From positions 127,987-191,986 of the forward strand of contig NZ_BMOU01000007.1 of the NCBI RefSeq assembly GCF_014647235.1: DNA of 64,000 nucleotides, written 5' to 3'. The notes under the pieces were generated by a model. That model ran no database searches. It had not been told where the DNA came from and was given only the letters and a program-made list of their open reading frames with translations. Shown here piece by piece: positions 9,804-19,018 of this stretch (the first letter of the stretch is position 1; every line of letters starts with the position of its first letter). Source of the DNA: Haloarcula pellucida. GTDB taxonomy: Archaea; Halobacteriota; Halobacteria; Halobacteriales; Haloarculaceae. Both the position numbers and the translations under genes were made by a program.

Positions 9804-12800
9804 TCAGTCGCCGCTCGCCTGTTCCGAGGTCTCCCGTTGGTCGGCCTCGCACGGCGCGATAGCTATCTCCATCTCGACGCCCTCGACGTCCCACGTCTTG
9901 CGGTGGCCGTCCTCGACCTCGCCGAACTCGTCGGCGCGGACCTCCTCCGCGATGAGCGCCTCGTGTTCGCGGACCAGCGAGTCGACGCGGTCATCGGCAA
10001 TCGAGAGGTCCACGACGATGCGGGCCTCGATGTCCAGTTCGAGGTCCTTGCGCATCTCCTGTATCCGACGGATGACTTCTCGTGCATAGCCCTCGCTCTT
10101 GATGTCCTCGGTGAGCGTCGTATCGACGTAGACGACGCCGCCGCCGTCGAGGGCGGCGAACTCGGTGCCGGTGACGCCCTCGGGCGTCTCGCGGCGGAAG
10201 GTCACCATCTCGTCGGTCAACTCGACCGATTCGCCCAGCGTCTCCTCGACGCTCCCTTCGAGGGCATCGAGGGACGGTTCGTCGAGTCGGGCCTCGTTCA
10301 TCGCGTTCATCACGCGGCCGGCGTCGTCCCCGAACGCCGGACCGAGTTCGCTCATGTCGGCCTCGGCGGAGTAGTGGAGTTCGCCCCACGCCTCGTCGGG
10401 GCCGACGACGTCGACCGCACGGGCGTTGAGGCGGTCGGCGACGATGGCCGCCTGTGCGCGCACCGCGTCGGCCACGGCGTCGCTGTCGGTGTCGTCAGAC
10501 TCCGTCTGACTGTCCGCCGGACCCTGTCCGGCGACGTCGACGACGACGCGTGTGACCGGCCAGCGAAGTTTCCGCTCGGCCTGCTGGCGTGCGTTCGAGC
10601 CGGCCTCCTCGACTTCCCGGACGACCTCCATCTCGTCTTCGAGGGCAGGGTCGTGGAGGTCCTCGGTGGGTTCGGGCCAGTCGCACATGTGGACCGTCGG
10701 GTGGCCCGCGTCGCCGGTCAGCGAGCTGTAAATCTCCTCGGCGACGAACGGCGTGAACGGAGCGAACAGCGCGGCGACCTCCTCTAGGACGCGGTAGAGG
10801 GTGGCGTAGGCGGCCTGCTTCGAGTCGCTGTCTTCCTCCTCCCACATCCGCTCGCGGACGACCTGGATGTAGAACCGCGAGACGTCCTCGACGACGAAGT
10901 CCAGCAGTTCGTGGGCGGCCTTATCGTTCTCGAAGGCCTCCATGTGTTCGGTCATCGCCTGCTCGACGCTCTGGAGGCGCGAGAGGACCCACTGGTCGGC
11001 GAGTTCGAGGTCCTCGCGCACGGACTCGACGGTGGTCTCCTCGGGGTCGAAGTCGTCGGCCCGCATGTACGGCAGCGGGAACCGGGCGACGTTCCAGAGG
11101 ATGTTCAGCCGGCGCTGCATCTCCTGGGTCTCCTCCCACGAGAAGTTCATGTCCTCGCCCTGCGCGGTCACGGAGAGCAGGAACAGGCGCATCGGGTCGC
11201 GGCCGTGCTTCTCGATGACCTCGTGCGGGTCGACGAGGATACCCTTCGATTTGGACATCCCGCGGCCGTCGGGCATGTTGGCGTAGCCGTGCATCAGCAC
11301 CTCCTTGTACGGTGATTTGCCGGTGGCGGCGGTGGACATCCCGAGTTGGGACCAGAACCACCCGCGGGTCTGGTCGTGGGCCTCCATGATGAGGTCGGCG
11401 GGCCACAGGCGCTCGAAGTCCTCCTCCTTCTCGGGGTAGTCGAGCGTCCCCCACGTCGCCACGGAGGAGTCCAGCCACACGTCGAAGACGTCGCCGACGC
11501 GGGTGTACGTGGTCCCGTCCTCCGTGATCGTGAGGTCGTCGACGGTGCCCTTGTGCAGGTCCACCGTCTCGGGGTCGATATCTTGGTCGACTCGCGCTGC
11601 GAGTTCCTCGCGGTCGCCGACGACGATGGCGTCGTCCATCGACCCGTCCCAGTCGTCAGGAAGCCAGATGGGGATTGGGATGCCCCAGTAGCGCTGGCGC
11701 GAGACGTTCCAGTCGGGGGCGTCCTCGACGAAGTCCCGGAAGCGATTGTCGCGGGCCCACTGCGGGTGCCACTCGCTGTCCTCGATGTTGTCGAGCAGTT
11801 CCTCTTTGATGTCGGTGACCGTGATGAACCACTGGTCGGTGACGATGCGGACGATGCCCGTATCGCAACGCCAGCAGTGGCCCTCGTTGACGGTGTAACC
11901 CGACTCGCTGGCCAGCAGGAGCCCCTTCGAATCGAGGTCGGCGACGACGTCGTCGTTGGCGTCCCGGACGAACGTGCCCGCGTACTTGCCCCCTTCTTCG
12001 GTGTAGACGCCGTCGCCGCCGACGGGACAGAAGATTTCGAGGCCGAGTTCGCGGCCGCGCTCGAAGTCCTCCTCACCGTGGCCGGGCGCGGAGTGGACCA
12101 GCCCGGTCTGGTCCTCGGCGTCGACGTACGCCGCGGTGTAGACCTGTCCCGACCCCTCGCCTTGGGCGTGGTCGGGTACTTCCTCGGCCAACGGGTGGTC
12201 GTACTGCCAGCCGACCATCTCCTCGCCGCTGACCTCTTCGACGACCTCGTAGTCCTCGTAGCGGCCCTTCGAGAGGACGTCCTCGACGCGCGGTTCTGCG
12301 ACGTACAGCACCTCGCTCTCGCCGTCTTTCTCGGCGCGGACGCCCTGATAGGTGACCTCGCCGTCGACGGCGACGAACGTGTTGGCGGGGATGGTCCACG
12401 GGGTGGTCGTCCAGATGACGAGCGACCCCTCGCGGTCGGCCAAGGGGAACTTCACGTAGATAGACGGTTTGCCGACCTCCTCGCGTTCGACCTCGTTGTT
12501 GGCGATGGCCGTCTCACAGCGGGGACACTGGTTGATAGAGCGCTGGCCCTGCTCGACGAGTCCGCGCTCGTGGGCCTGCTGGAACCCCCACCACGCGGCC
12601 TCCATGTACTCCGGATTGACCGTCTTGTAGGGGTCGTCCCAGTCCATCCAGACGCCGAAGTCCTGAAAGTCCGTCTGGAGACCGTCGAGTTGCTCCTCGG
12701 CGAAGGCCTTGCACTCCTCGATGAAGTTCTCCTCGCCGAAGCGCTCGATGTCCTTCTTGTTCTCGAAGTCCAGTCGCTCCTCGACTTTCGTCTCGATGGG

Positions 12801-13076
12801 CAAGCCGTGCATGTCGTAGCCCGGCCGGTCGGTGACGTCGTATCCCTGCATCCGCAGATAGCGGATGTAGAGGTCTTTCAGCGTCTTGTTCCACGTCGTC
12901 CCCATGTGGGCGGCCCCGGAGGTGTAGGGCGGCCCGTCGACGAAGAAAAAGTCCTCCCCGTCGGCGCGGTGCTCGACCGTCTGCTCGTAGGCGTCGACGT
13001 CGTCCCAGTACTCGAAGACCCCCGATTCGACGCTCTCGGGGTCGTACTGGTCGTCGACCGCGGCGAACCGTTCCAT
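9804..13076 (-). CDS. ileS: Isoleucyl-tRNA synthetase
   Basis: About 1,090 residues charging tRNA-Ile. The class I signature is present as the HMGTTWNK form of HIGH in PPYTSGAAHMGTTWNK, and KMSKS as GMSKSKG. The tRNA-binding region includes NVSRQRYWGIPIP and the C-terminal domain contains LELDIEARIVV. The ATG at 13076 is preferred to the one at 13100 because a TATA-like TTTAATG (13098-13104) lies about 26 bp upstream, which fits a leaderless mRNA, and homologues start MERF. Residues about 847-862 form an extra segment encoded by two perfect palindromes (separate entry). Confidence 0.95.
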   Translation of the reverse strand: MERFAAVDDQYDPESVESGVFEYWDDVDAYEQTVEHRADGEDFFFVDGPPYTSGAAHMGTTWNKTLKDLYIRYLRMQGYDVTDRPGYDMHGLPIETKVEERLDFENKKDIERFGEENFIEECKAFAEEQLDGLQTDFQDFGVWMDWDDPYKTVNPEYMEAAWWGFQQAHERGLVEQGQRSINQCPRCETAIANNEVEREEVGKPSIYVKFPLADREGSLVIWTTTPWTIPANTFVAVDGEVTYQGVRAEKDGESEVLYVAEPRVEDVLSKGRYEDYEVVEEVSGEEMVGWQYDHPLAEEVPDHAQGEGSGQVYTAAYVDAEDQTGLVHSAPGHGEEDFERGRELGLEIFCPVGGDGVYTEEGGKYAGTFVRDANDDVVADLDSKGLLLASESGYTVNEGHCWRCDTGIVRIVTDQWFITVTDIKEELLDNIEDSEWHPQWARDNRFRDFVEDAPDWNVSRQRYWGIPIPIWLPDDWDGSMDDAIVVGDREELAARVDQDIDPETVDLHKGTVDDLTITEDGTTYTRVGDVFDVWLDSSVATWGTLDYPEKEEDFERLWPADLIMEAHDQTRGWFWSQLGMSTAATGKSPYKEVLMHGYANMPDGRGMSKSKGILVDPHEVIEKHGRDPMRLFLLSVTAQGEDMNFSWEETQEMQRRLNILWNVARFPLPYMRADDFDPEETTVESVREDLELADQWVLSRLQSVEQAMTEHMEAFENDKAAHELLDFVVEDVSRFYIQVVRERMWEEEDSDSKQAAYATLYRVLEEVAALFAPFTPFVAEEIYSSLTGDAGHPTVHMCDWPEPTEDLHDPALEDEMEVVREVEEAGSNARQQAERKLRWPVTRVVVDVAGQGPADSQTESDDTDSDAVADAVRAQAAIVADRLNARAVDVVGPDEAWGELHYSAEADMSELGPAFGDDAGRVMNAMNEARLDEPSLDALEGSVEETLGESVELTDEMVTFRRETPEGVTGTEFAALDGGGVVYVDTTLTEDIKSEGYAREVIRRIQEMRKDLELDIEARIVVDLSIADDRVDSLVREHEALIAEEVRADEFGEVEDGHRKTWDVEGVEMEIAIAPCEADQRETSEQASGD
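10494..10532. repeat. Two adjacent palindromes inside ileS
   Basis: GTCAGAC-TCC-GTCTGAC (10494-10510) is followed after five bases by GCCGGAC-CCT-GTCCGGC (10516-10532); all pairs match. They encode residues GPADSQTESDD in the C-terminal part of IleRS, where I expect homologues to be shorter. They may belong to the same class of palindromic insertion as those in leuS, argB, argX and polC, but share no core sequence with them. Confidence 0.55.
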
Positions 13077-13145
13077 ATCGGTCACATTCGCCGCCGGCAT
13101 TAAAGGGCAATCGGTTGTCTGCGTGGCCGAGCGGGGGCCTGCAGG

Positions 13146-13316
13146 TCAGCGCTCGCGCTTGAGTAACAGGCCGGCGGTCTGCCCGCTGTTCTCCGTGATG
13201 GGAGCGACGACCTCCCACCCCTCGGCACCGAGTTCGTTCAGTTCGTCGACGGGGACGCTGCTCCCGCCGAACACTCCAGTGTCGACCTCGAACAGTCTGT
13301 ACTCGTAGGAGGGCAT
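13146..13316 (-). CDS. Small DUF4177-like protein
   Basis: A 56-residue protein starting MPSYEYRLFEVDTG and containing ELNELGAEGWEVVAPITEN, then a C-terminal strand GLLLKRER. The W-E-V-V core with short flanking strands is the pattern of the DUF4177 family, whose function is unknown. It lies between divergent-facing ileS and proC, on the ileS strand, with its start 106 bp before proC. The evidence is the clean short open frame and the family-like core. Confidence 0.75.
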   Translation of the reverse strand: MPSYEYRLFEVDTGVFGGSSVPVDELNELGAEGWEVVAPITENSGQTAGLLLKRER

Positions 13317-13421
13317 TCGTTCGACAGCTGGGCCGGCGACGGTACCAGTCTTGTGGTCCCACCCGCCGTGCGAGATGAAAACACAATTAGTCTCCCCATC
13401 TCGTCCGGTGGACTAGAGACT

Positions 13422-14195
13422 ATGGTACGTACGTGTGTCATCGGCTGCGGAAACATGGGCAGTGCTCTCGTGAGGGGGCTCTACGCGTCGGGCAACCACT
13501 CGGTCGTCGCCTGCGACCTCGACCCGGACGCGCTGGCCGCCGTCGCCGACTACTGCGAGGAGACGACCGACGACGTGGGTCGAGCGGCCGACGCCGAGGT
13601 CGTCTTCCTCGCGGTCAAACCGGACATCGTGGAAGCGGTGCTTGACGAACTGGACCTCTCGGCCGACCAGACGCTCGTCTCCATCGCGGCCGGCGTCCCG
13701 ACGGCGTTCGTCGAAGCCCGGACGGACGCGCGGGTCGTACGCATCATGCCGAACCTCGCCGCCGAGACGCGGGACATGGCGGCCGCGGCGACCGGCGACG
13801 TCACCGACGAGGTCCGCGAACTGCTGGACGACGTGGGCGAGTTCGCCGAAATCGAGGAGGGCCAGATGGACATCGCCACCGCGGTCAACGGGAGCGGCCC
13901 AGCCTTCGTCTTCTACTTCATCGAGGCCATGACCGAGGCCGGCGTCGCCGGCGGCCTGGACCACGAGGAGGCGCAGGTGCTGGCCGCCCAGACGTTCAAG
14001 GGCGCCGCCGAGACGGTCCTGCAGGACGACCGCACCGCCGACGAACTCGTCGACGCGGTCTGCTCGCCCAACGGGACGACCATCGAGGGCATGGAGGTGC
14101 TCTGGGACAGCGAGGCCGACGCGGCGCTCGCCGACGCCGTCGCGGCCGCAGAACAGCGCTCGGAAGAACTGGCGGCCGCATTCGAGGATGACTGA
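13422..14195 (+). CDS. proC: Pyrroline-5-carboxylate reductase
   Basis: A 257-residue NADPH-dependent enzyme for the last step of proline synthesis. The Rossmann motif is [15 protein letters not shown] at the N-terminus; [15 protein letters not shown] and the C-terminal block [23 protein letters not shown] are P5CR signatures, and [12 protein letters not shown] closes the active site. The ATG at 13422 starts directly at the Rossmann fold. It overlaps proB by eight bases and heads the operon proC-proB-proA. An AT-rich box (ACACAATTAG, about 13381-13390) may be its promoter. Confidence 0.94.
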   Translation: MVRTCVIGCGNMGSALVRGLYASGNHSVVACDLDPDALAAVADYCEETTDDVGRAADAEVVFLAVKPDIVEAVLDELDLSADQTLVSIAAGVPTAFVEARTDARVVRIMPNLAAETRDMAAAATGDVTDEVRELLDDVGEFAEIEEGQMDIATAVNGSGPAFVFYFIEAMTEAGVAGGLDHEEAQVLAAQTFKGAAETVLQDDRTADELVDAVCSPNGTTIEGMEVLWDSEADAALADAVAAAEQRSEELAAAFEDD

Positions 14196-15021
14196 GCGCG
14201 TCGACGCCGCCGCGCTCTCTCGCGCCCGCGAACAGGCCGCCGCGGCCGAGCGCGTCATCGTCAAGGCCGGCACGAACTCGCTGACCGACGCGGAGTCGAA
14301 CTTAGACGACGAGAAACTCGACAAACTCGTCGACGACATCGAGTCGCTGCTCTCGCGGGGCAAGGAGGTCATGCTGGTCTCCTCCGGTGCCGTCGGCGCC
14401 GGCATCGGCCGGATTGACCACGACACCGAGACCGTCGAGAAGTCACAGGCGCTCTCGACGGTGGGCCAGAGTCACCTGATGCACCGCTATACGGAGAGTT
14501 TCGCCCGATACGACCGCAAGGTCGCCCAGATACTCATCACGGAACACGACCTCGACAACCCCGAGCGGTTCACCAACTTCCGCAACACCGTCGAGACGCT
14601 GCTGGACTGGGGCATCGTCCCCATCATCAACGAGAACGACGCCGTCGCGACCGAGGAACTCCAGATCGGCGACAACGACATGATCTCGGCCTCTATCGCC
14701 ATCGGCGTCGGCGTCGACTTGCTGGTGACCCTGACCGACGTCGGCGGCGTCTACACCGGCAACCCGAAGGAAGACCCAGACGCCGAGCACATTCCGGTCG
14801 TCGGCGAGAACTACGGCGAGGTCGAAGACGTCGTCACGGAGAGTTCGACGGGCGGTTTCGGCGGCATCCAGACGAAGGTCAGCGGCGCGCGGGACGTCAG
14901 CGAACACGGCATCCCGGCCATCATCGCGAAGTCGACGGAACCGGACGTCCTGCGAAAGGTCGCCGAGGCGGAATCGGTGGGCACAATATTCGTCCCCATC
15001 AACGGTGAGACAGATGACTGA
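14188..15021 (+). CDS. proB: Glutamate 5-kinase
   Basis: A 277-residue amino acid kinase that phosphorylates glutamate, the first step to proline. Family motifs include [12 protein letters not shown] near the N-terminus, [22 protein letters not shown] and the C-terminal GTGG-like [18 protein letters not shown]. It lacks the C-terminal PUA domain found in many bacterial ProB proteins. Both ends overlap neighbouring genes, so translation is probably coupled with proC and proA. Confidence 0.93.
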   Translation: MTERVDAAALSRAREQAAAAERVIVKAGTNSLTDAESNLDDEKLDKLVDDIESLLSRGKEVMLVSSGAVGAGIGRIDHDTETVEKSQALSTVGQSHLMHRYTESFARYDRKVAQILITEHDLDNPERFTNFRNTVETLLDWGIVPIINENDAVATEELQIGDNDMISASIAIGVGVDLLVTLTDVGGVYTGNPKEDPDAEHIPVVGENYGEVEDVVTESSTGGFGGIQTKVSGARDVSEHGIPAIIAKSTEPDVLRKVAEAESVGTIFVPINGETDD

Positions 15022-16342
15022 GACGACCGAGCAACAGGTGACCGCTGCACAGTCCGCGGCCCTGCGGCTGGCAAACGTCGACGCCGCCGAGCGCGACGCC
15101 GCGCTCTCGGCCATCGCCGACGCCATCCGCGACAACAGCGACGCCATCCTCGCGGCCAACGAGGAGGACGTCGCGGCGGCCGAGGAGATGCTCGCGGAGG
15201 GCGAGTACACGCAGGCGCTCGTCGACCGACTCAAACTCGACGCGGGCAAGCTAGAGAGCATCGCCGAGATGGTCGAGTCCGTCGCCGAGCAGGACGACCC
15301 GCTGGGGGAGACGCTGGCGGCCCGCGAACTCGACGAGGACCTCGAACTGTACAAGGTCGCGGTCCCCATCGGCGTCGTCGGGACCATCTTCGAGTCCCGC
15401 CCCGACGCGCTGGTCCAGATAGCCGCGCTCGCGCTGAAGTCCGGTAACGCCGTCATCCTGAAAGGTGGCAGCGAGGCCAGCGAGTCCAACCGCGTCCTCT
15501 ACGAGACCATCGTCGAGGCGACGGCGGACCTCCCCGTCGGCTGGGCGACGCTCATCGAGGCCCACGAGGAGGTCGACGCCCTGCTGGAGATGGACGACGA
15601 GGTCGACCTCGTCATGCCGCGTGGCTCCTCGGAGTTCGTCTCCTACATCCAGGACAACACCCAGATTCCCGTGCTGGGCCACACCGAGGGCGTCTGTCAC
15701 GTCTACGTCGACGAGGCCGCCGACCTCGAGATGGCCGCGGACGTCGCCTTCGACGCGAAGGTGCAGTACCCCGCGGTGTGTAACGCCGTCGAGACCCTCC
15801 TCGTGAACGACGCCGTGGCCGACGACTTCCTCCCCGAGATGGTCGCGCGCTACCGCGAGGCCGGCGTGACCCTGCGCGGCGACGCGGCCACCCGCGACGT
15901 CGTCGACGTCGACCCCGCGACCGACGACGACTGGGAGACGGAGTACGGCGACCTCGAACTGTCCATCAAGGTCGTCGACGACGTCTACGAGGCCATCGAC
16001 CACGCGAACACCTTCGGCTCGAAACACACCGAGTCGATCCTCACCGAGGACGCCGACACCGCCGAGACGTTCATGACCGGCATCGACGCCGCCAGCGTCT
16101 TCCACAACGCCTCGACCCGCTTTGCCGACGGCTACCGCTACGGCCTCGGTGCCGAGGTGGGTATCTCGACGGGCAAGATTCACGCCCGCGGCCCCGTGGG
16201 GCTGGAGGGCCTGACGACCTACAAGTACTATCTGGAGGGCGACGGGCAGTTGGTCGCTAGCTACGCCGGCGACGACGCCCTTCCCTTCACCCACCGGGAG
16301 TTCGACGGCGAGTGGCGTCCCGGGCACCTCGCCGACGAGTAG
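15014..16342 (+). CDS. proA: Gamma-glutamyl phosphate reductase
   Basis: A 442-residue aldehyde-dehydrogenase-fold enzyme that reduces glutamyl-5-phosphate to the semialdehyde. Visible signatures are [27 protein letters not shown] (in parts), [25 protein letters not shown], and the catalytic cysteine region [36 protein letters not shown]-type sequence occurs near the C-terminus as [12 protein letters not shown]. The ATG at 15014 overlaps the proB stop as ATGACTGA; a start at 15005 would add three residues. It completes the proline operon. Confidence 0.95.
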   Translation: MTETTEQQVTAAQSAALRLANVDAAERDAALSAIADAIRDNSDAILAANEEDVAAAEEMLAEGEYTQALVDRLKLDAGKLESIAEMVESVAEQDDPLGETLAARELDEDLELYKVAVPIGVVGTIFESRPDALVQIAALALKSGNAVILKGGSEASESNRVLYETIVEATADLPVGWATLIEAHEEVDALLEMDDEVDLVMPRGSSEFVSYIQDNTQIPVLGHTEGVCHVYVDEAADLEMAADVAFDAKVQYPAVCNAVETLLVNDAVADDFLPEMVARYREAGVTLRGDAATRDVVDVDPATDDDWETEYGDLELSIKVVDDVYEAIDHANTFGSKHTESILTEDADTAETFMTGIDAASVFHNASTRFADGYRYGLGAEVGISTGKIHARGPVGLEGLTTYKYYLEGDGQLVASYAGDDALPFTHREFDGEWRPGHLADE

Positions 16343-16429
16343 CGTGCCACAGCCGAACTGAACCGCGCCGGCCCAGCAGTCGTCGTCAGTAGCCCAACCT
16401 TGATGGCAAAACCACTCGACTACCCAGCT

Positions 16430-16852
16430 ATGGACGACTGCATCTTCTGCCAGATAGTCGCTGGCGACATCCCGAGCCGAACCGTCTACGAGGACGACAC
16501 GGTGCTGGCGTTCTTGGACGCGAATCCGCTCGCACGGGGCCACACGCTCGTCATCCCGAAGGCCCACCACGAGACGATGGCGGACCTGCCCGAGGACGTC
16601 GGCGGCGACGTGTTCGCGGCTCTCCACGAACTCACGCCCGCCGTGGAGGCGGCCGTCGACGCCCCCGCGAGTACCGTCGCGTTCAACAACGGCGAGGAGG
16701 CCGGCCAAGAGGTCCCGCACGTCCACGGCCACATCGTCCCGCGGTTCTCCGACGACGGCGGCCGGCCGATTCACGCCATCTTCGGCGACCGGCCGGACCT
16801 CCCCGAGGCGGAGCTGGACGACATCGCGGCGGCGATCGGCGACAGCGTCTGA
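16430..16852 (+). CDS. HIT family nucleotide hydrolase/transferase
   Basis: A 140-residue histidine-triad protein. It begins MDDCIFCQIVAGDIPSRTVYEDD and carries the catalytic triad in VPHVHGHIVPRF, typical of Hint/HIT proteins that cleave nucleoside phosphoramidates or dinucleotides. Cys-x2-Cys near the start is common in this branch. The ATG at 16430 is preferred because family members start at this position; an in-frame ATG 30 bp earlier is possible. It follows the proline operon after about 90 bp and is convergent with the lipoprotein gene. Confidence 0.9.
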   Translation: MDDCIFCQIVAGDIPSRTVYEDDTVLAFLDANPLARGHTLVIPKAHHETMADLPEDVGGDVFAALHELTPAVEAAVDAPASTVAFNNGEEAGQEVPHVHGHIVPRFSDDGGRPIHAIFGDRPDLPEAELDDIAAAIGDSV

Positions 16853-16853
16853 G

Positions 16854-18893
16854 TTAGCGGACGGTCAGCGCCTCGTCGGCGGTGACGACGGTCGAGCGGT
16901 AGCGGTCGAGACGGTCCTGTGAGACGTAGCCGTCCGCGCCGACGAACGGGCGGTCGGTGTCCGAGACCTCGAACCCGTGGACCCCGGCGCTGACGACGAC
17001 GCTGCCTCCGTTCTCGACGCGAGCGAGGTGGAGGTAGACGACACTCGGGTTCGACTCGTCGAGGATGCCCGCGTGGGTTTCCATCGTGACCGGCTCCCCG
17101 AGCAGCGACGCCGCTTCGGTGCCGAGTCGCGTCGGCCCGCGTGCCCACTCGACGCTCCCGTCCCCGACGCCGGCCGAGCGGAGGAACGACTCCGCCTGAT
17201 CGTTCGTCAGCAGGTCCGAGAGGGAGAGTCCGGCGAGCGTGTTGATCGACTGGCCGGCGACGCTGGCCACCGGCGTACTGAGGACGCCGAGGCTGAGTGG
17301 CGCGGTGTCTATCTCGGCCGCGTCCTGCTTTTCGGCCGTCGCCGAGCGCGCGTGCGTGACCTCGGTCCCGGCGTTCTCGAACAGGTCGGCCGAGAACCCG
17401 AAATCGCCGGGGAGATGGAGCACCTCGGTCGGCGAGAACGTCGTTCCCGGGAAGAAGAACGAACTCGGGAACGACACCGGGAGTCCGGCGCTCGTCGCGG
17501 GGTGTGCGTTCGTCTCCATCGGCAGGAGCGCGGCGTCGGGGAAAAGCGCGGAGTCCGGCCAGAACACCGAGTCCGGCCAGAAGAGCGAATCGGGAGCGAA
17601 CACGGCGTCGGGATAGAACGCCGAGTCGGGGAACGGCCCCTCGTCGGCGCCGCCGAGGGTGCCCGGACCGGTCGGGAAGAACAGAACCGTGCCGCTGGGC
17701 GAGAGGTTGGCCCCCGAGTCGACGACGGTAAACGGGTCGGGGACCGACGAAACCGGTTCCGAAGGGAAGAAAAGCGCCAGCGATTGCGGGTTCAGCAGCG
17801 ACTCCGAGAGGGTAAACGAGTCCGGGAAGAACGTCGAGTCGAGGAACAGGTCGCCGAGCGACGCGGCGAGTATCGGCCGATCGGCGGAGAAGACGGCCTC
17901 GGGAAAGAACGTCGAGTCGGGGAACAGCGTCTCACCGGGAATATACGCGAACGGGACGCCGCGTTCCCGGTCGGAGAAGACGACGACGCCGGCGTCGTCG
18001 ATGGGGCGTTCGGGGGCGACCGCACCGAGTTGATCCGCGTCGGTCCCGAGGAACGTCTGCAGTCGGCCGGGGTCGGTCACCGAGACGCCCGTATCGAAGA
18101 ACACGTCCGCCGGCGCGGCGACGTACGTCGCGTCGAGTTCCGTCCCTGCCTCGAACGAGCGACCCGCGGTCCCGACGGCCCCGCTGTCGACGCCGGGGCC
18201 CGGAAAGACGGCCACGGTCGAGCGTGCGTCGTCGTCGGGCAGTATCCAGTTCTTGTTCGGGAACCACTCGGCGTCGACGTCGAACACCGAGTTCGGGAAG
18301 AACGCCGAGTCGGGGACCGAGAAGCCGGTGTCGGTGGGGACGAACGGTCCCTCCGAGAGCGCCGAACGATGGGCGACCGCGAGGGCCTCGTTCGCGTCGA
18401 GTACGGCCCCGGACAGCGCCGCCCCCGGTGCGAACAGGACCACACCGCGCGGGTCGACGACGCCGTCCCGGAGAAACGGGAGGGTCCCCCCGACGGTGTC
18501 GAACGCCGTCGCGGGACCGACGAACAGTCGGTCTGTCGTCCCGTCGAAGGGGACAGCCCCGCCGGAGAACCGCAGCAGGAGCGGCCCCGATTCCGAGTCC
18601 CCCCACGACATCTCGCCGTCGGTCTGTGCGTACACCGAGACGAAACGATCGATGGTCGCGGTGACGTCCCGCCCGTTGACGGTTCGTTCGACCGTTCGTC
18701 GCCGGGACTGCTCGACGATAGAGGCGAACCCGAGCGACGACTGTGCCGCCGGTGGCAACACGACAGCGTCTGCGGTGAACTCGTTGTCTGTGGCGTATTC
18801 ACACCCGGCGAGCGCTCCAGTCGCGGCTGTCAGCCCCATCGTGCGGAGCAACTCACGCCGGTGCCACAGCGTACGGCCACCCTTTCGTGTCAT
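16854..18893 (-). CDS. Large lipoprotein with DUF6517-like ends and a hexapeptide-repeat insert
   Basis: A 679-residue protein with an export signal: twin Arg in HRRELLRTMG followed by a hydrophobic stretch and the lipobox LAGC (Cys31), so a lipid-anchored, probably Tat-exported protein. Residues about 38-90 (QSSLGFASIVEQSRRRTVERTVNG in part) and 535-645 (LSTPVASVAGQSINTLAG, YLHLARVENGGSVVVSAGVH) resemble the two halves of the small haloarchaeal lipoprotein family DUF6517, recalled from memory. Between them lies about 440 residues rich in F, P, D and S, with many copies of F-P-D-S-x-F and a perfect run at 421-458. Function is unknown. It is divergent from the ParA-like gene. Confidence 0.7.
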   Translation of the reverse strand: MTRKGGRTLWHRRELLRTMGLTAATGALAGCEYATDNEFTADAVVLPPAAQSSLGFASIVEQSRRRTVERTVNGRDVTATIDRFVSVYAQTDGEMSWGDSESGPLLLRFSGGAVPFDGTTDRLFVGPATAFDTVGGTLPFLRDGVVDPRGVVLFAPGAALSGAVLDANEALAVAHRSALSEGPFVPTDTGFSVPDSAFFPNSVFDVDAEWFPNKNWILPDDDARSTVAVFPGPGVDSGAVGTAGRSFEAGTELDATYVAAPADVFFDTGVSVTDPGRLQTFLGTDADQLGAVAPERPIDDAGVVVFSDRERGVPFAYIPGETLFPDSTFFPEAVFSADRPILAASLGDLFLDSTFFPDSFTLSESLLNPQSLALFFPSEPVSSVPDPFTVVDSGANLSPSGTVLFFPTGPGTLGGADEGPFPDSAFYPDAVFAPDSLFWPDSVFWPDSALFPDAALLPMETNAHPATSAGLPVSFPSSFFFPGTTFSPTEVLHLPGDFGFSADLFENAGTEVTHARSATAEKQDAAEIDTAPLSLGVLSTPVASVAGQSINTLAGLSLSDLLTNDQAESFLRSAGVGDGSVEWARGPTRLGTEAASLLGEPVTMETHAGILDESNPSVVYLHLARVENGGSVVVSAGVHGFEVSDTDRPFVGADGYVSQDRLDRYRSTVVTADEALTVR
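17519..17633 (-). repeat. Hexapeptide repeat x-P-D-[SA]-x-[FL] in the lipoprotein
   Basis: Residues 421-458 read as six consecutive units: FPDSAF, YPDAVF, APDSLF, WPDSVF, WPDSAL, FPDAAL. Looser copies occur at about 193-204, 323-335, 350-360 and 473-487. The period of six with a fixed Pro-Asp and an aromatic every sixth residue suggests a regular solenoid or stacked-turn structure outside the cell. The underlying DNA repeats too, so the array could expand or shrink. Confidence 0.75.
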
Positions 18894-19018
18894 CCAGCCA
18901 CCTTAGTGGAACGTACGTAACGCTCGGCGGCGGCATAACTATTCTCATCACTCGAAGCACTGAATTTCGAGATGATTCATCTAGAACTTTTTATTTCAAT
19001 ACGCGGTAGGATTGTCGT

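Noticed and set aside
11346-13103. 585-codon plus-strand open frame opposite ileS
   Set aside because: Shadow of the well-supported synthetase gene, with no family resemblance.
13123-13160. Sequence GCGTGGCCGAGCGG resembling the start of a tRNA-Leu or tRNA-Ser
   Set aside because: No matching acceptor 3' side, anticodon stem or T arm follows; the stretch overlaps the end of the DUF4177-like gene.
13374-13415. 13-codon ORF just before proC, considered as a proline leader peptide
   Set aside because: Only two of 13 codons are Pro, they are not adjacent, and the likely promoter box falls inside the ORF.
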